Shown here: piece by piece, positions 1 through 13,400 of the stretch
How the letters are laid out: each line of letters starts with the position of its first letter
Numbering within the stretch: position 1 is the first letter of the stretch
DNA from: Amphiura filiformis
Lineage: Eukaryota; Echinodermata; Ophiuroidea; Amphilepidida; Amphiuridae
DNA length: 64,000 nucleotides
Direction of reading: 5' to 3'
NCBI RefSeq assembly: GCF_039555335.1
Contig: NC_092642.1
Coordinates: 20,092,382 to 20,156,381 of the forward strand
Program-made: the position numbers and the translations under genes
The notes under the pieces: generated by a model
Databases searched by the model: none
What the model was told of the DNA's origin: nothing
Seen by the model: the letters and a program-made list of their open reading frames with translations, nothing else

Positions 1-202
1 ATAATATAACCAGTGTGATACAATCATAGTTGGTAGTACATGTGATAGGAAACTGGTTTCACCCAGTTTTCCATATGTCTGCGCATGGCATTGTGGTATA
101 GACTAATAAAGATATACATATTTCATCAACAGGCAAAGCGTCCAGAGGGCCCATTGTTCCATGAGGCGTACACACCAAAATGCTACACCCATTAATTACA
201 AA

Positions 203-764
203 TGGGCTATTCCAGCTGTATTCCGCCCCCCCCCCCATGGAAGACACTTCCGGAATTCGGGCCTAAATTGACAGCCGGAATTCACATGTCAGGAAAACCC
301 ATGGAAGACACTGCCGAATTGTGGTAATATGTCTAATATGGCCAGCCGGAATTCACGTAAATGTAAATGTCTTCCATAGGGTTCCAGCTGGAATTAGAAC
401 ATTTTTGGTTTTCCAGCCAGAATTCAAGTAAATGTCTTTCATAGGTTAATCGAGATGGTGATCATAAGTGAAGATTCTGCTGGAATTGGAGCATTTTTGA
501 CCATTTTCCAGCCGGAATATTAAGAAATGTGAATGTCTTCCATAAGCACATCATGGCCTTTCACAATCCCCACTCTTGTTTTTTCGTTTATTTTAGCAGC
601 CAGAGTTTCACCTAATCTCAATGTCTTCCATACCCTCCAGCCGGAATCTTTGCTAAAAATGACTGCTGGAATTCTAGATACATCTCAATTCCAGCTGGAA
701 TTGTATTTTTTTAACTGGCTTCCATAGGGGGGGGGGGGGTGCCGAATACACCTGGAATAGCCCA
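203..764. mobile_element. Foldback MITE with CCAGCCGGAATTC sub-repeats
   Basis: The ends TGGGCTATTCCAG and its inverse pair up, followed by poly-C/poly-G runs next to CCATGGAAGAC/GTCTTCCAT on each arm. Inside, CCAGC(C/T)GGAATT and GTCTTCCAT recur several times. No coding capacity. The rest of 1-1312 holds no recognised gene; 765-1312 is the DDX49 3' flank. Confidence 0.7.
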
Positions 765-1312
765 ATCCATGATAGGCACAAACGGTGTGCATGTCGTTTA
801 ATTGTTACACATGTGTGATAGAACAATCGGCTGTCATGAATATGCGAGGATTCTGTGCTTACAAAGCATGCTGACTTTACCCATTGGTTCGCAATCTGCA
901 CCTCTTTAATCTATGAATTGTAAAAAGTTAGTTAATCCCGTAATTTCAATCTGTAATTTCAATCTTATCATCAAGCATTACCAATTTCTTGTGCTCTTGA
1001 AGCCCGCAACTGCTCTCTACCATGAACAGTTATGTTGCATTGTTACATACAATTCAAGCCGATAGTACGGTTAAGTAAACTGCATTGCCCAAGTGCAAAT
1101 AATATTGGTTAAGTTGAGGCTTGAACCCACAACCTTGTTGTGAAACTGAGCCAACTCATTTCATGGTACAAGTACATGATATGGCATTCACACACTCAAT
1201 ATAAGCTGAAAATGTTTTCAACTGATCACCCGTATTGATGCATTTCCATGACCTGGTACATGACTTATAATACCTTGACCAGTAGGGCATATAGATGACC
1301 GATGTATTTGCA

Positions 1313-1414
1313 TCATCGCTCTTTACTGGTGCTTGCTTCTCCTGATGTACTAGGTCCTTTCCTCCTTTTCCTTTTCTTCTCTTTCTTTTCTTTTGCTAAT
1401 TCTTCTTCAGGGTC
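1313..1414 (-). CDS. DDX49: DDX49 exon 12 (terminal, basic tail)
   Basis: The terminal exon follows acceptor TTACAG in phase 0. It encodes [20 protein letters not shown], then a serine/threonine-rich end finishing STSKER and TGA. The lysine-rich tail is typical of nucleolar helicases. The assignment rests on phase, on DP following GK as in relatives, and on composition. No convincing poly(A) signal was fixed; an AATAAA on the minus strand at 587-592 is a weak candidate. Confidence 0.85.
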   Translation of the reverse strand, partial: DPEEELAKEKKEKKRKRRKGPSTSGEASTSKER

Positions 1415-4400
1415 CTGTAATATGAATACAAGTTTGATGGGAAACAAGACATGTTATTGTAACTTACATTATATGACTTGTCACAAAGAAACTACTTCCT
1501 ATTCCAGAAAAATACAGAACTAATTTTTTGGGATTAAAAAAATATTATCCTGTTTTGCCAAATGAAACATAGCTAAATCCTAATCTTTTAGTTAGACCTA
1601 ACTAGCAATAAAGGTCAAATTCTAATATTTAGCCAATTTTTGGAAATAAGGGCCAAAAACATGTGTTTTTTGGGTGTTTTTCGTATACTATGACAATCAA
1701 GCCTAAAGACTTATACTAAGACTAATTTCAATTTATGCATTCCAAATCTTGGAAAAGACATGTTTCATTCTTATAACCAACCATTTAATTAAAGTAACAC
1801 ACACACAAAAAAAATGAAAATTGGAGCAAAACTTCGGCATATACTCAAGATTTTGAATGCTTATACTTGTTCTAAGTCTTTGATTTTTGTGACTTGATTG
1901 TCAGAAAACATGACAAAAATGCATGTTTTTGGCCCTTTTTTTGTTGAAGAAATAAGTAAAATAGTGAACTTTTTCTTTTATCTGCAGTAAGGACTAACTG
2001 AATGATTAGGATGGAGCTATGTTTTATTTTGCAGAACTTGATAATATTTTTAATCCCAAAAATTAGTGTTGTATTTATCTGTCATATTCTCTCCAAAATC
2101 CACTTCTAATAACTCTGATCTAAAACCACGGCCGTCCTCTCAACATGACTAGAACCCCAATGCGCCAGGAGCACTTTGTGATGATGATATCTCAATTAAT
2201 CCAACTTATACTATTGAATACAAAAATTTACTATTGCTCTGACATTGCCTCATTTCAAATATATAGTTTTAGTTTTGGTTTTGGTTTTGGTCACATGGTT
2301 TCCTATTGTCCTGCCTAACCACTTGAATCACAAGATATCGAACTCTTTGTTTCTACCTTTTGTTTAAAACTAAACATTTGTGACAGGTAGTTTCGGTTTT
2401 GGTTTCAGTTTCTTATAAGTGGTGTGACTTAATAAAATTACAGGATTTTCGAGTTACCTGATCTAAGTATACAAAAGAAATGTTTAAATTTCGCAGTGCA
2501 ATATTCACGAGCAGAGAAGTCGAACAAAACAGTCTACATTTGAAAGCATTGATTTAGTTTGAAAGCATTGGCTTGAGACTACGAAATAGCCTAAGCTGAT
2601 TTCACTGTGAAAATATATAGACCATCAAAATATTTGCATTCGACATTACAAAAGGGGCCACTACTGTAATTGTATAGGTGCTATAAACAAAATCGATTCA
2701 TGTCCTTAATCCCATGTACCAGAATCGATGGAAGGCCATTATATGACCTCTAATAACCTAATGACTTTTACTGAAGCAATTTTACTGCAAAAGTAGAAGA
2801 TAGAGGGAGAAGAGATTGGGGTGTGTGTGTGGGGGGGGGGGGGGGTGGAGGGCAAGGGGGATATGGGCCGGGAGAGAGAGAAACATATGAGAGAGAGCAT
2901 TGGAAGTGAAAGAGAAGGGGAGGAGAGCTCGAGATGAAGATATCGAATGTAGGGGAGGAGGAGGGGAAAGGGGTAATTTAGGAAAGAGGTGGTTATATAG
3001 GAGGGAGCCCCCTCTTAAAGAGGTATGGGTTGTCCTTCCGGGGATAATAAACTAATTCATAATCAAATCATCTCCATGCATCGTTTATGTTTCATACAAA
3101 CAAACAAATTCCCCACCCCACCCCATCCTTCAGTATACTCGCATGTATATGATTTCTAGGCCTAGAACTCGTGAGTGTAATATGCCACCTACCTTCGACA
3201 GAGAGCATCAACTGTCGTCCATGGGATAGATTTCCGATATCAATCATGATAATAATTATGTTAGCACAATAGGCTATTGTATACTTCTGGTTATATACCC
3301 TATACTGTGTCCTCCCAGCATAATACTGTTATGATTGCAGATCAGATCAGCTCTACTTTTTAATCCCTTGATTTTTGGTTTCTGAACAAAAGAGAAACCA
3401 AAACTATATATTTGAAATGAGGGATTGTGTCTGTTTGATTTTCTTCAAAAGTCCCTTCCAAATAATTTTCTAACTATGTACAGTGAGTGACAAATTGTGT
3501 CAGTTATGATAGCCCCACCCCATTGTCAATTCACAATTGCAGTAAGCACATAACATGCATGACCCAGTTCTATTCATTGTCATAGTGCACATTAGAATAT
3601 GACCGTTGCTAGGTCAACTGGATCACGCTTTCTTTGTTACTAACCACTGATCGAAATGATCACAACACAAAGCCTATGGCATATAAATTTGGGACAGGTG
3701 TATGAGTCCAGGCTTGGAGCAGTAACCAATGGTTACTAATGTGCATGTGCGTTGGTTATGATCAATAGACTATCCATGATAACAACTTCAAATGTTGTTT
3801 CCCTTGCTGATATCTGCAATGATAGGTTATGCTGGTTTCATACTTTCATGCCGCTTGCAGCTGATCGGCATGACGCATGAGCAGTGCAGCTAAACAGACA
3901 AAAACAAGGCTTACGATTGGCTGCTAAGTATGACAGGGGCATTAGCTAAGTAGTCACTTACAAAAATGGCAAAGCAGTGAGACATGATATATGATCCGTT
4001 AAAGTGAAGTTCCTATAAAGGCTCTTTGCCTCTTTGGCGATGCCACTTTCAAATAAACTTTGGAGGTGGAAGGGAAATCTCTGAGTATTGGGTTCATTAA
4101 TAGTACAGTCTACATCACCAGCAGTTATCCATGGACCCAAGGGAGGGTCTATATGTATCAAGCTGATACACATTCCATGTAACACTTATGCATGTATGTT
4201 CAACATCAAACTATAACACAGCTTAACAACTTGTGTCATCTACTATACTGGCCCCACCTATTCAAGCTGCCTGCATGTATTTGATGTCATTATAACCAAC
4301 AACTGTCATATTTCGATACGATGGGTCACACATGCATCTCTGTTACTACAAAATCTTGTTGCAACTGCCACTGAATGACACAGGTACGCACTAACACATT

Positions 4401-7400
4401 GAGACATACACACACTTACCTTGCCCTCCATAATAAGCTGCTTTCTCTTGTTAATGGCTTTCCTTTCACCAAAGTCCAACTCTTCAAGTTTCTGTCAAAT
4501 TGAAAATGATTAAAAAGCGTTTATTAACCTAGCATATATCTCTAATACCAACAACAGAGTAATTTATTACCATTTTCTCAAAGGGAAAATAAGCACCATC
4601 TTCAACATACCATTTTGCTGTCATTTTTATTATACCAAAACCAGGTTTAAAGAATCACGTCAGTATACTGGATGGAAATGTTCACAGCACAATCGTCTTG
4701 ACCTTTTAGCTTGTGGTTTAAGTTCCCCATCAAAGGACCCATAGATTCATACCGGGTAGAATATGGGACTATTATAACAATGTACATATAATAATTATGT
4801 GAAACAAATGTTTGTAAATTGCATTTATATTAACTCTTGGTATTCTTTAATGGACAAATGTGGCAAAATAAATATTTAATATATCTACAGGCAAGACTCA
4901 TAACATTAAATGGCGTACACATAGCTGGGCGCATCAAACACGCAAACCGCGCTTTGCATCGCATGACTGATGCACCTTTCTCTGACATAAGTTGGGACTT
5001 TATTGATGAGAGCAGTTGCTGATCATAGTATAAGGCCACTTCATTGAGTATGGGTAGCAACTCACTCTCCTCTACACTGTATTCTGTCAATTTCTGTTAC
5101 TTTGGGGTAGGATTAGTAAGACTCTTTGAGTTCATCAACTTACCATTTCAGCCTGACTTTTAGCTAAGGCCACTTCATTGAGTATGGGTAGCACCTCACT
5201 TTCCTCTATACTGTATTCAGTCAGTTTGGTGTCTGAAATTAAAAACAGATCCATGAAGATGTTGTGAACTTGAGTATGTTATGCTATTGTCACACCATTT
5301 GACTTTGCATTTGACTTTGCATTTTGACAGAAATCAGATGAACTTGAATAAACTGAAGCTTTTCAAGTCACACACACACAACTTTTATGCACAACTCTTT
5401 TGACCTATATTTGACATACTTGACTGTGGGACTCTGTTAAGGGACACTCTTTCCTTTTCTCTTTTCAAAATTGCAAACAAATTGGGAAATTATTAAATTC
5501 CAAGATTAAACTAGTCATATTACCTGTTATATTGAAAACACAGATGCAATTGTTTTAGAAAATCATAGGATATATTTCATTTCATCATCTGTGTGAGTGT
5601 GTAGAGAAAGGTAATGTTGAGTACGGTATTAATTGGGTCTCTCTAGACCTACAATTTTTGATTCCCAGATGGGAATAAAAGTCAAAGAAAAAACAACAGT
5701 CACACGCACCATTTTGTTTCCAACTTGAGCTTTTGCAAGGGGCTATCATTTATCAATCTAACTCTCAATGGGTTAAAAGCTCAAGTTGGCTCTGAAAGTC
5801 GAATCGTCTGACATATGCTTTAGCTACATGTGACTGACACAATCTTATTCAACCACAAAAATGAGGCAATTTCGAACATTTGAGTTACTCCGATTATCAG
5901 CTGAAACATTAAAACTTGCGGAACTCCCCACATTCCCAGCATACTTAGCTGCACAGTTAGAGCTTTCATAATGCCTATTTTCTTTGTATTTTGTTGCTTT
6001 GTGCTCAATTGCCACTTTGGTGTGATTGGCTCTGATCAGGCAACATTTATGACATTAACAGCTTTATGTTTAAATTTCATGTGAAAAGAATACCTCTATA
6101 TCCGACTTACTAAAGAAAAGCCACTGGTCATGCTGGTACAATATTGATAATATCAATCAAACTTTTTATGTTAAATTTACTTATATCAAGATTAAGCAAC
6201 TCACTTATTCTTTGCTCCACTGCATACACTAATTTCACATCAAACTGTGTTACCATGGTGATAGCCATTCCTCCTCGACCTAAAAAAATAAAGATGAAAA
6301 TATTAGATGTATGTTTTTGGTCAATATTTTGACACTTAATGCTGATTAAAAGATTTGTGACTCCAACAAACACCCACCCAGCGAGTTTTCAACTTCGGTT
6401 GATCATGGCACCATATTCTCAAAACTCATCGTTCAACAGGTGACAGGGTCATTTCCGATATTGGACCTCTCCATCAGAGAAGCTGTTTCTCTTATTGTTT
6501 TCAAAAACTGTGAAAAACACACCTTTTTATGTTATTGTTCATTTCCTTTTGTATTTTTGTGTTTGTTTCTATTCAAGCCTTGGCTGTAGTTGGTAATGGC
6601 ACTTAGACCTTTTATTAGATTATGCACGGTATAAATTACATATGTATATATAATACAATAAAAAAAATAAAGTTAAATCCTTCCCAAGCCTTTCGGCCCA
6701 TTGGGCGGCGCCTATCTCCATTTCATAACCCTAGGCCACATGTCTGCAAGCAGAAAAGCTACAGCAGGGGGTTAGTCCACTGGTAGCCATGTGTTTAACT
6801 TTCCCTACTCCATTCTTTCAATGCCGAACGCCTGGCAAGAAGGCATTAGGTACCATTTTAAAGCCTTTGGTATGGCCCGGCCGGAATTCGAACCCGCGAC
6901 CTTCCGATCGTGAGGCGGACGTTCTAACCACTAGGCTACCACGCCGGTATATAATACAATACAATACAGTTAACCGGCTCATATTTGTCACACCCATCCC
7001 ATTTACTCACCTGCCCTGGCCGTTCTGCCCACTCTATGGATGTAATCTTTGGGTGATGTAGGCACATTATGGTTAATAACTAATTGCACTGTAGGAATGT
7101 CCAGCCCTCGACTGGCCACATCTGTTGCTACTAGAATCTTCACTTGGTTGGACTTGAACATGGCTAGTGATGCAAGACGAATTCTCTGTAATTTAAGGTT
7201 GTATTGAAAGCTAGTCAAGAGCACTTGACACATTGTCTTTTTATAGTCCAACCAGCTTCTCCGAGACATTAACATCAATCATTTCACACATGTGCAGACG
7301 CACCACCTTTGATTGCACATGTCAAATCAAATCAAATCACATTTATTTGTTTCATCTGATGTCTGCAGTACCACCAGTCACAACATTCAACTATGAGCTG

Positions 7401-10400
7401 CTGGTAGTTGATTATCTGGTTGTTTCCTCAAAATGCGCTTGAATAAATATGTAACATTCAGGTCCATTTATCTTTCTTATATTGTGTAAATATTGTTGAA
7501 AATTGTCTGTACTATGTAACTGAGAATTTAAAGATGTAAGTGTTTCAGTTGAAAGAAAAAATGACTAATATTGTTCAACCTATACTGTCTGTTCAGTAGA
7601 TCACCCTTGAATGTTTTTGTTTTCCTGCATTTTAGGGAAATATTAAAGGTAAAGACATGATAAGTAAACTTATATCGAATTCTGTCTTCAAGTATCCATT
7701 CCATCACTGAGGAACCAGTAGATTGGACATTCCAGTTGAAATCCACCCCCCCCCCCCCATGGAAGACATGACCTATAATCTTTCACACAGGGAGTATGAA
7801 TTTCAAATGGGATCACCTGAATGGGTGACTCCATTTGAAATCTACACCCCCTGTGTGGGAGATTAAGTTCATGTCTTCCATCAGGGTATATGGATTTCAA
7901 CTGGAATAACCCAATTTGAATGGCACCTTATTGACTCACCTGTTTGACCATGGAATGTAGTGAAGCACATGGAAACCCTAGTTCTCTCAGCATAATAGAT
8001 AATGTGTGACAATATCTGCACAAAAACATACAAAAATAATCATTATTACCTCCAAATAAATATCAACAACAAAATGGCTGATGTTAGCAAACATGATTTT
8101 TACATCAAATGAGATTTTTCCAACAAAAAATATGACATGGTACTTTGCCAGCGATAAGACTTCATTGTCTATTTGATGTGTTTATTGCGATTCCTCCTCT
8201 TGCCCAATAAAGAACACATATCAGAGAACAACTGCACACATTATTTCATCCCACTGTAGACCCATGCTAGCTTGCATTTTATTCACCATACCATGGACTC
8301 TACAGTTTTACTAACTAAGTGCGGACCTTACCCTGCACTGGCAACTGCCGTAAATGGCTATGCATTTTTACACAATTTTGGATGTAGAAACAACATCCAG
8401 TTACACAAAGATTTCTCATTGTGTGTCATATTGTTTGCCAGTCTACACATAAGCCAAAAACAGAGATGCCAGTCAGTGTTGTCAAAAAATCCTGAAATGG
8501 CAAAAAAATTCCTGAAAATGTACTTTGCCTATACAGGCTCATCCAAGTAAAATTTTCTGAAATCAGGAAATTTCCTGAAGACTGGCAACACTGCAAAAAG
8601 CACACAGATCACAGAAGAATTTTGACATACTTGCAAGTGCTAGTAAAGATCATGATTGACTTGTTTTCCTCTTCCTCCTGAAATGTCTTCAACATGTGGA
8701 TGAGATAGGCATCTTTCACTTGAGCTGGCACCAACACATACCTCTGGTCTAATTGCTCTACAGTGGCTACTCTGCAATAACAACATTATTTAATAACAAT
8801 GTTTACAAACAAACTCATTCCATGAATAATCCCACTCATGTTCATTCATGTAAGCAACATACAGACAATATTGCCAAAGTTGCTTTTGTATGAGCTGATA
8901 TACTATTAGAATTCTTAGGTTTTCTGTTTCTGTTAAATACCTAATGGCCTAGTCTTTAGTGGCATGAGTTTAAAATTGTTGCAGGATCTGATAAAGACAA
9001 AGTCTTTGATGCAAACATCTGAAAAGTTACTAATTGTACTACCTTCCAGTTGAAATCCATACACATTACCTTAATCTCTCATATCCTACACAGGACTGTT
9101 GATTTCAAATGGATTCGCCCATTCAGGTAACCCCATTTGAAATTCACACTCTGTGTGTGGAAGTTTATAGTCATGTCTTATATAGCGGATGTATGGATTT
9201 CAACTGGAATACCTCATTTTCCTCACTTGGTTTACATTATCTTTCTTGTGTACGGTACATTATTTATACCAACCATTGCTCGTTATTCTACAGACTAGCA
9301 ATGCTACCTGTTTACTTACGGTGCTTTGGAATGCCAAAAAAATGGCTTAGACATAGACATCTTCTTGAGTTCCTTCATTGTATCAGTAATGGTGGCACTA
9401 AACAGTAGTGTCTGCCTCTTGGATGGCACAGCATCAAAGATAACATCCAGATCAGGACCAAAGTTACCTTCCAACAACCTGTCAGCTTCATCTAGCACCT
9501 GTCAATCAAACAACATTGGAACGTTATTGCAGGATGTATTCTACACCATGTTTAAGGCTATGTTCACTGTTTAGGGTTAAAGGTGTGTGACCAGATTAAC
9601 AGCCTAAACTATCACACACACCCCAACCACTTTATCCTATTAAAATGGAGATTTTAGCATCAGAAGAAAACTCATATTTTCCACATAATCCCAGTAAAAT
9701 AATGTTAGCAAACATCTTTATGATTTCAGGCTAGATTTAGGGTTTGGATTTAACCTTAATCCTAATCCTATCTCTATTACAGACTTGAAACTGACTTTGA
9801 GTGGAAAAATCTGAAAATTCTCAAACTCAAGACTGAAAAACAGTGTGAAATTGGGGTTAAAGTAACTCAAATTGGGCTGAAAATAAAAGAAATACACAAA
9901 TCTGGCAACAAAAAAAGCTGAAATTAATCTACTTAAACCCTGAAAAGTTTCAGATTTGCTACTTAGGGATAGGGTGATGATTAGACTACCAAATTACCAT
10001 GCTGCAGATTCTCTATGAAAATATCTTACCAAGAATTTGATTTTGCTTAAACTGAATGTGTTACTACTCTTGAGATGATCTGCCAGGCGTCCAGGTGTTG
10101 AGATTACTACATGCGGTTTTCTGGATAACTCCAATCCTTGCTTCACCATATCTGGATGTGGGAAATACAATGACAATATAGGGTTGAAAAGTTTAATTTA
10201 CATTAGAGTATTGTTTACTCCAAGCTTGTCAGTAACGTTCGTGCACAATTCATTGGCACAGCTTCAAATCACAAGTGTTCACTGTTCACTCAAAGATTTG
10301 GTGTTCACATGCGACACACACTATTTTGCTCTTTGGTGAGTGTGTGTACATGTGACACACTCATGAAAGAGAAAAATAGTGTGCCTCCACATTACTATGC

Positions 10401-13400
10401 AATGCACCTGGCAAACTTTGATTTTCAGTGTGAATGTTTGTGACTGTATGATTTACTAAGTACCACATGTGAAAACTTTCGTAAAGCTCTCACTTAATGA
10501 TAAAAATTATAGTTTGATTTCCACCTTTTATCAAAAAATCCCACAAAGGCACACAGTTTTGGCCCATGCATGCCAATTCAATATGGTGGATCTCCCATGG
10601 CACAACATACAGGGCTAGATACACAGTCCAGGCTCTCTTAGTCTTATCCCTATGCTAGCAACTCAAATAAGCATATTGACTCTGTATTTAGTTTGATTAA
10701 TGATGTATTTGTTATTTAGGGCTTCCTTGGAAATTGGTGCTTTGACATTGAAAGAGCTACCCTGCCTAAAGAAAGTTCAAATAAAATAAATAATGTTTCT
10801 GTACATGGAGAAGCGCCACACTGCCAGGCACAACAGCAACTGTACACTTAGTATCTTTCTATCTACAGCGTCAGTCATGAGTAAATTATCAGCAAATGTT
10901 CAAATTTGAACTTACCAAATCCTCCTACAATGACACAGTCTTTAAGGCCCAGTGGTTTGCCAAGCACCCTGAATTGGTCTGCTATCTGAAAAGCAAGCTC
11001 TCTGAAAGGATAATGGTTAGAAACATGTTAAGTGATACAAGTTTTAGACCAACAATCGAAACTAAAAAGTCACAGATTTATATTGCACAATTAGCATGAC
11101 TTTCAATGTTCCCAGCGTTTCACAAAAGCAAATTTCACTGTTTTTCCCTGATACTTCCCTGACAGTTCCAAAATTCAATGAGAAATATATCTGCTTTTAC
11201 CAGAGTGGAATCAGGTTGTGGAGTGTGGACTGTTTCAAATGACTACCGAGAGAGGTTGCACTGCAGGACAATTGGAGTCATGCATTGTATGCAAGACACC
11301 TGCAGGCCAGGAAAAAAAGGGGAATTCAGGAATCTCATTCCCTGAAAATTTGGTAATCTGGAGGAGAATTATGTTTTTGTTTTGTTTTTGATAAAGAAAT
11401 GCATAAGAAATGGCGTGAAATCCTGTATGCCAAAATTTCAAAAATTATTGCCCTAATGAGCTTAAGCTCAAGTTCCCTGAGTTATCCATGATTTGCTTGT
11501 TTTTTCTCAATTTCCATGTCTGGAAAAATGGTCTTTCACTTTCACTGATTTTCCTCAGTGGCTGGGAACCCAGTGTAAGATCATAGCGCTTTATAGAAAG
11601 GCAATATAATCCCATATGGATCCTTACTCAGTTTTTAAATAAGATAGGTAGTGCAAAGGTTGCTCTCTTACCTGGTTGGTGTGATGACAAGGCAGTATAT
11701 CCCATAGGGATCCTCACTCAGTTTTTGTATGATAGGTAGTGCAAACGCTGCCGTCTTCCCACTCCCTGTCTTGGCACATCCGATGCAATCCTGACCTACA
11801 ATTTACAAAACCAGTACTTGTAATCAATTATAAAAATGATTTTTTAATTTTAATCTTATATGTGATATGATCAATGCCAGGAAATGAGTGTAACTTTCAA
11901 TTTTCAAACTTTTTTACATCAATTAGTAGCCTTTCAAAATAAAAAAAAAAGGAAGGTTTTATTTCAAACTCTAATGGTGACCCGCAGGCAGGGGTGCAAA
12001 TTGTGATTTCTTCCTCAGGAGCAAGGTTTTTAAGTTCCAGATTTCCTCAATCATACTTCGAAAGATAAGAATGGTAGCATAGCATGTATTTTTAGAGAGA
12101 CTCCACAATCATGTAAAGTCGTTGAGTTTTAAAAAAGGAGGGGCTGTATTGGGACATCGTGTGTGCGTAGCGGCGCAAAAATTTGGTATCTTACACTTGT
12201 TTGGGGTCAATTTTGCTGGGGAATTTTGGTCGGACATAGTCTTCTTTCCCCTTTGCTTCCCCTGATTTTCTCTTCCATTCTTGGCCCACATATATTTGGG
12301 GCTTATGTTATCGCCCAGATGGTTCTTTACACAGCCGTGACGTTAGTCACGGCTGTGTCTTTTTTCTTACAGGTTCTTTCTTTCTTTCTTTCTTTCTGCC
12401 GACCACTACATTTGCTCTAGCACTCACATGCTTACACCGATTTTGGACCTAACTTGGTCACAATCATCAATAACCATGCCCCTACATGTCACATGAAACT
12501 CGTGGGGTCAAAGGTCACGCTGGGGTCATAGGGGTCAAAAACGTGATTTCAACTAAAAATGCTTCTTCTCCTACAGATTACGTATGACGGTGAACCCACT
12601 TGCACACATGCATTACTGATACCCAGTGTCTATGCGGTCCTCACAGATTTGGGGGTCAAAGGTCATTAAGGGGTCACTTCCGTATAAAACGAAAAACCTT
12701 CAAAAATTTTTATTTGCTAAGAAAAACATAGGACAGTAACGGTATGTTCACACATAAATTGCAATTACCCTGTGTATATGGTCATGTTTTTTGAGGTGGG
12801 ACCCAATTGTGTCACAACTTGCAATTTGTCAAAAATCAACTCCTTTTTTGTATTTCTGATTATATTTCAAAAAGTTTTCACCCAAACTAGTAAAAGTATA
12901 CATTTTTAGAAAGCATATATTGTCATGATTGCAAATCTGTAAAGTTTGAATGGATATACAGGGTGTACCAAAAATATACAGGGTGATTCCATTGAAAAAT
13001 ACCAAAAAATTAAATTTCTTTACCTTCCAATATTTCTACATAGTATATTAAATTGGAAAATGAACTTGATATTTGGAATGTACACAGTTAGTCCTTTCAT
13101 TAAATGTATAGTTTGCACTATATTTGTTAAGCCCATTGTGTTATACAGGGTGTGAAAAAAAGTTGTAAATTAATTTTTTTAATTTATCTAAAATTTCCCT
13201 AAGTGCCATTAAATTTGGAAGATATATTCAAAATAGTTTACAGAATTGCTATAATATCAAATTTAAATATCCAATTCCTATATAGGGTGTTCCAAAAATC
13301 AATATTCAGTGAATAATAACAAAGGTACATGTACAATACATGTACAATTAGCCTACATCAATAAACTATTTAACAATTTAACCAGAGATCAATATGTCAT

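Noticed and set aside
1085-1150. tRNA-like B-box sequence (minus GGTTGTGGGTTCAAGCCTC)
   Set aside because: Only a fragment of a tRNA-like head; no SINE body, tail or target duplication could be defined.
6876-6947. Possible functional tRNA-Val gene
   Set aside because: The acceptor stem does not pair and it continues into a SINE body with target duplications.
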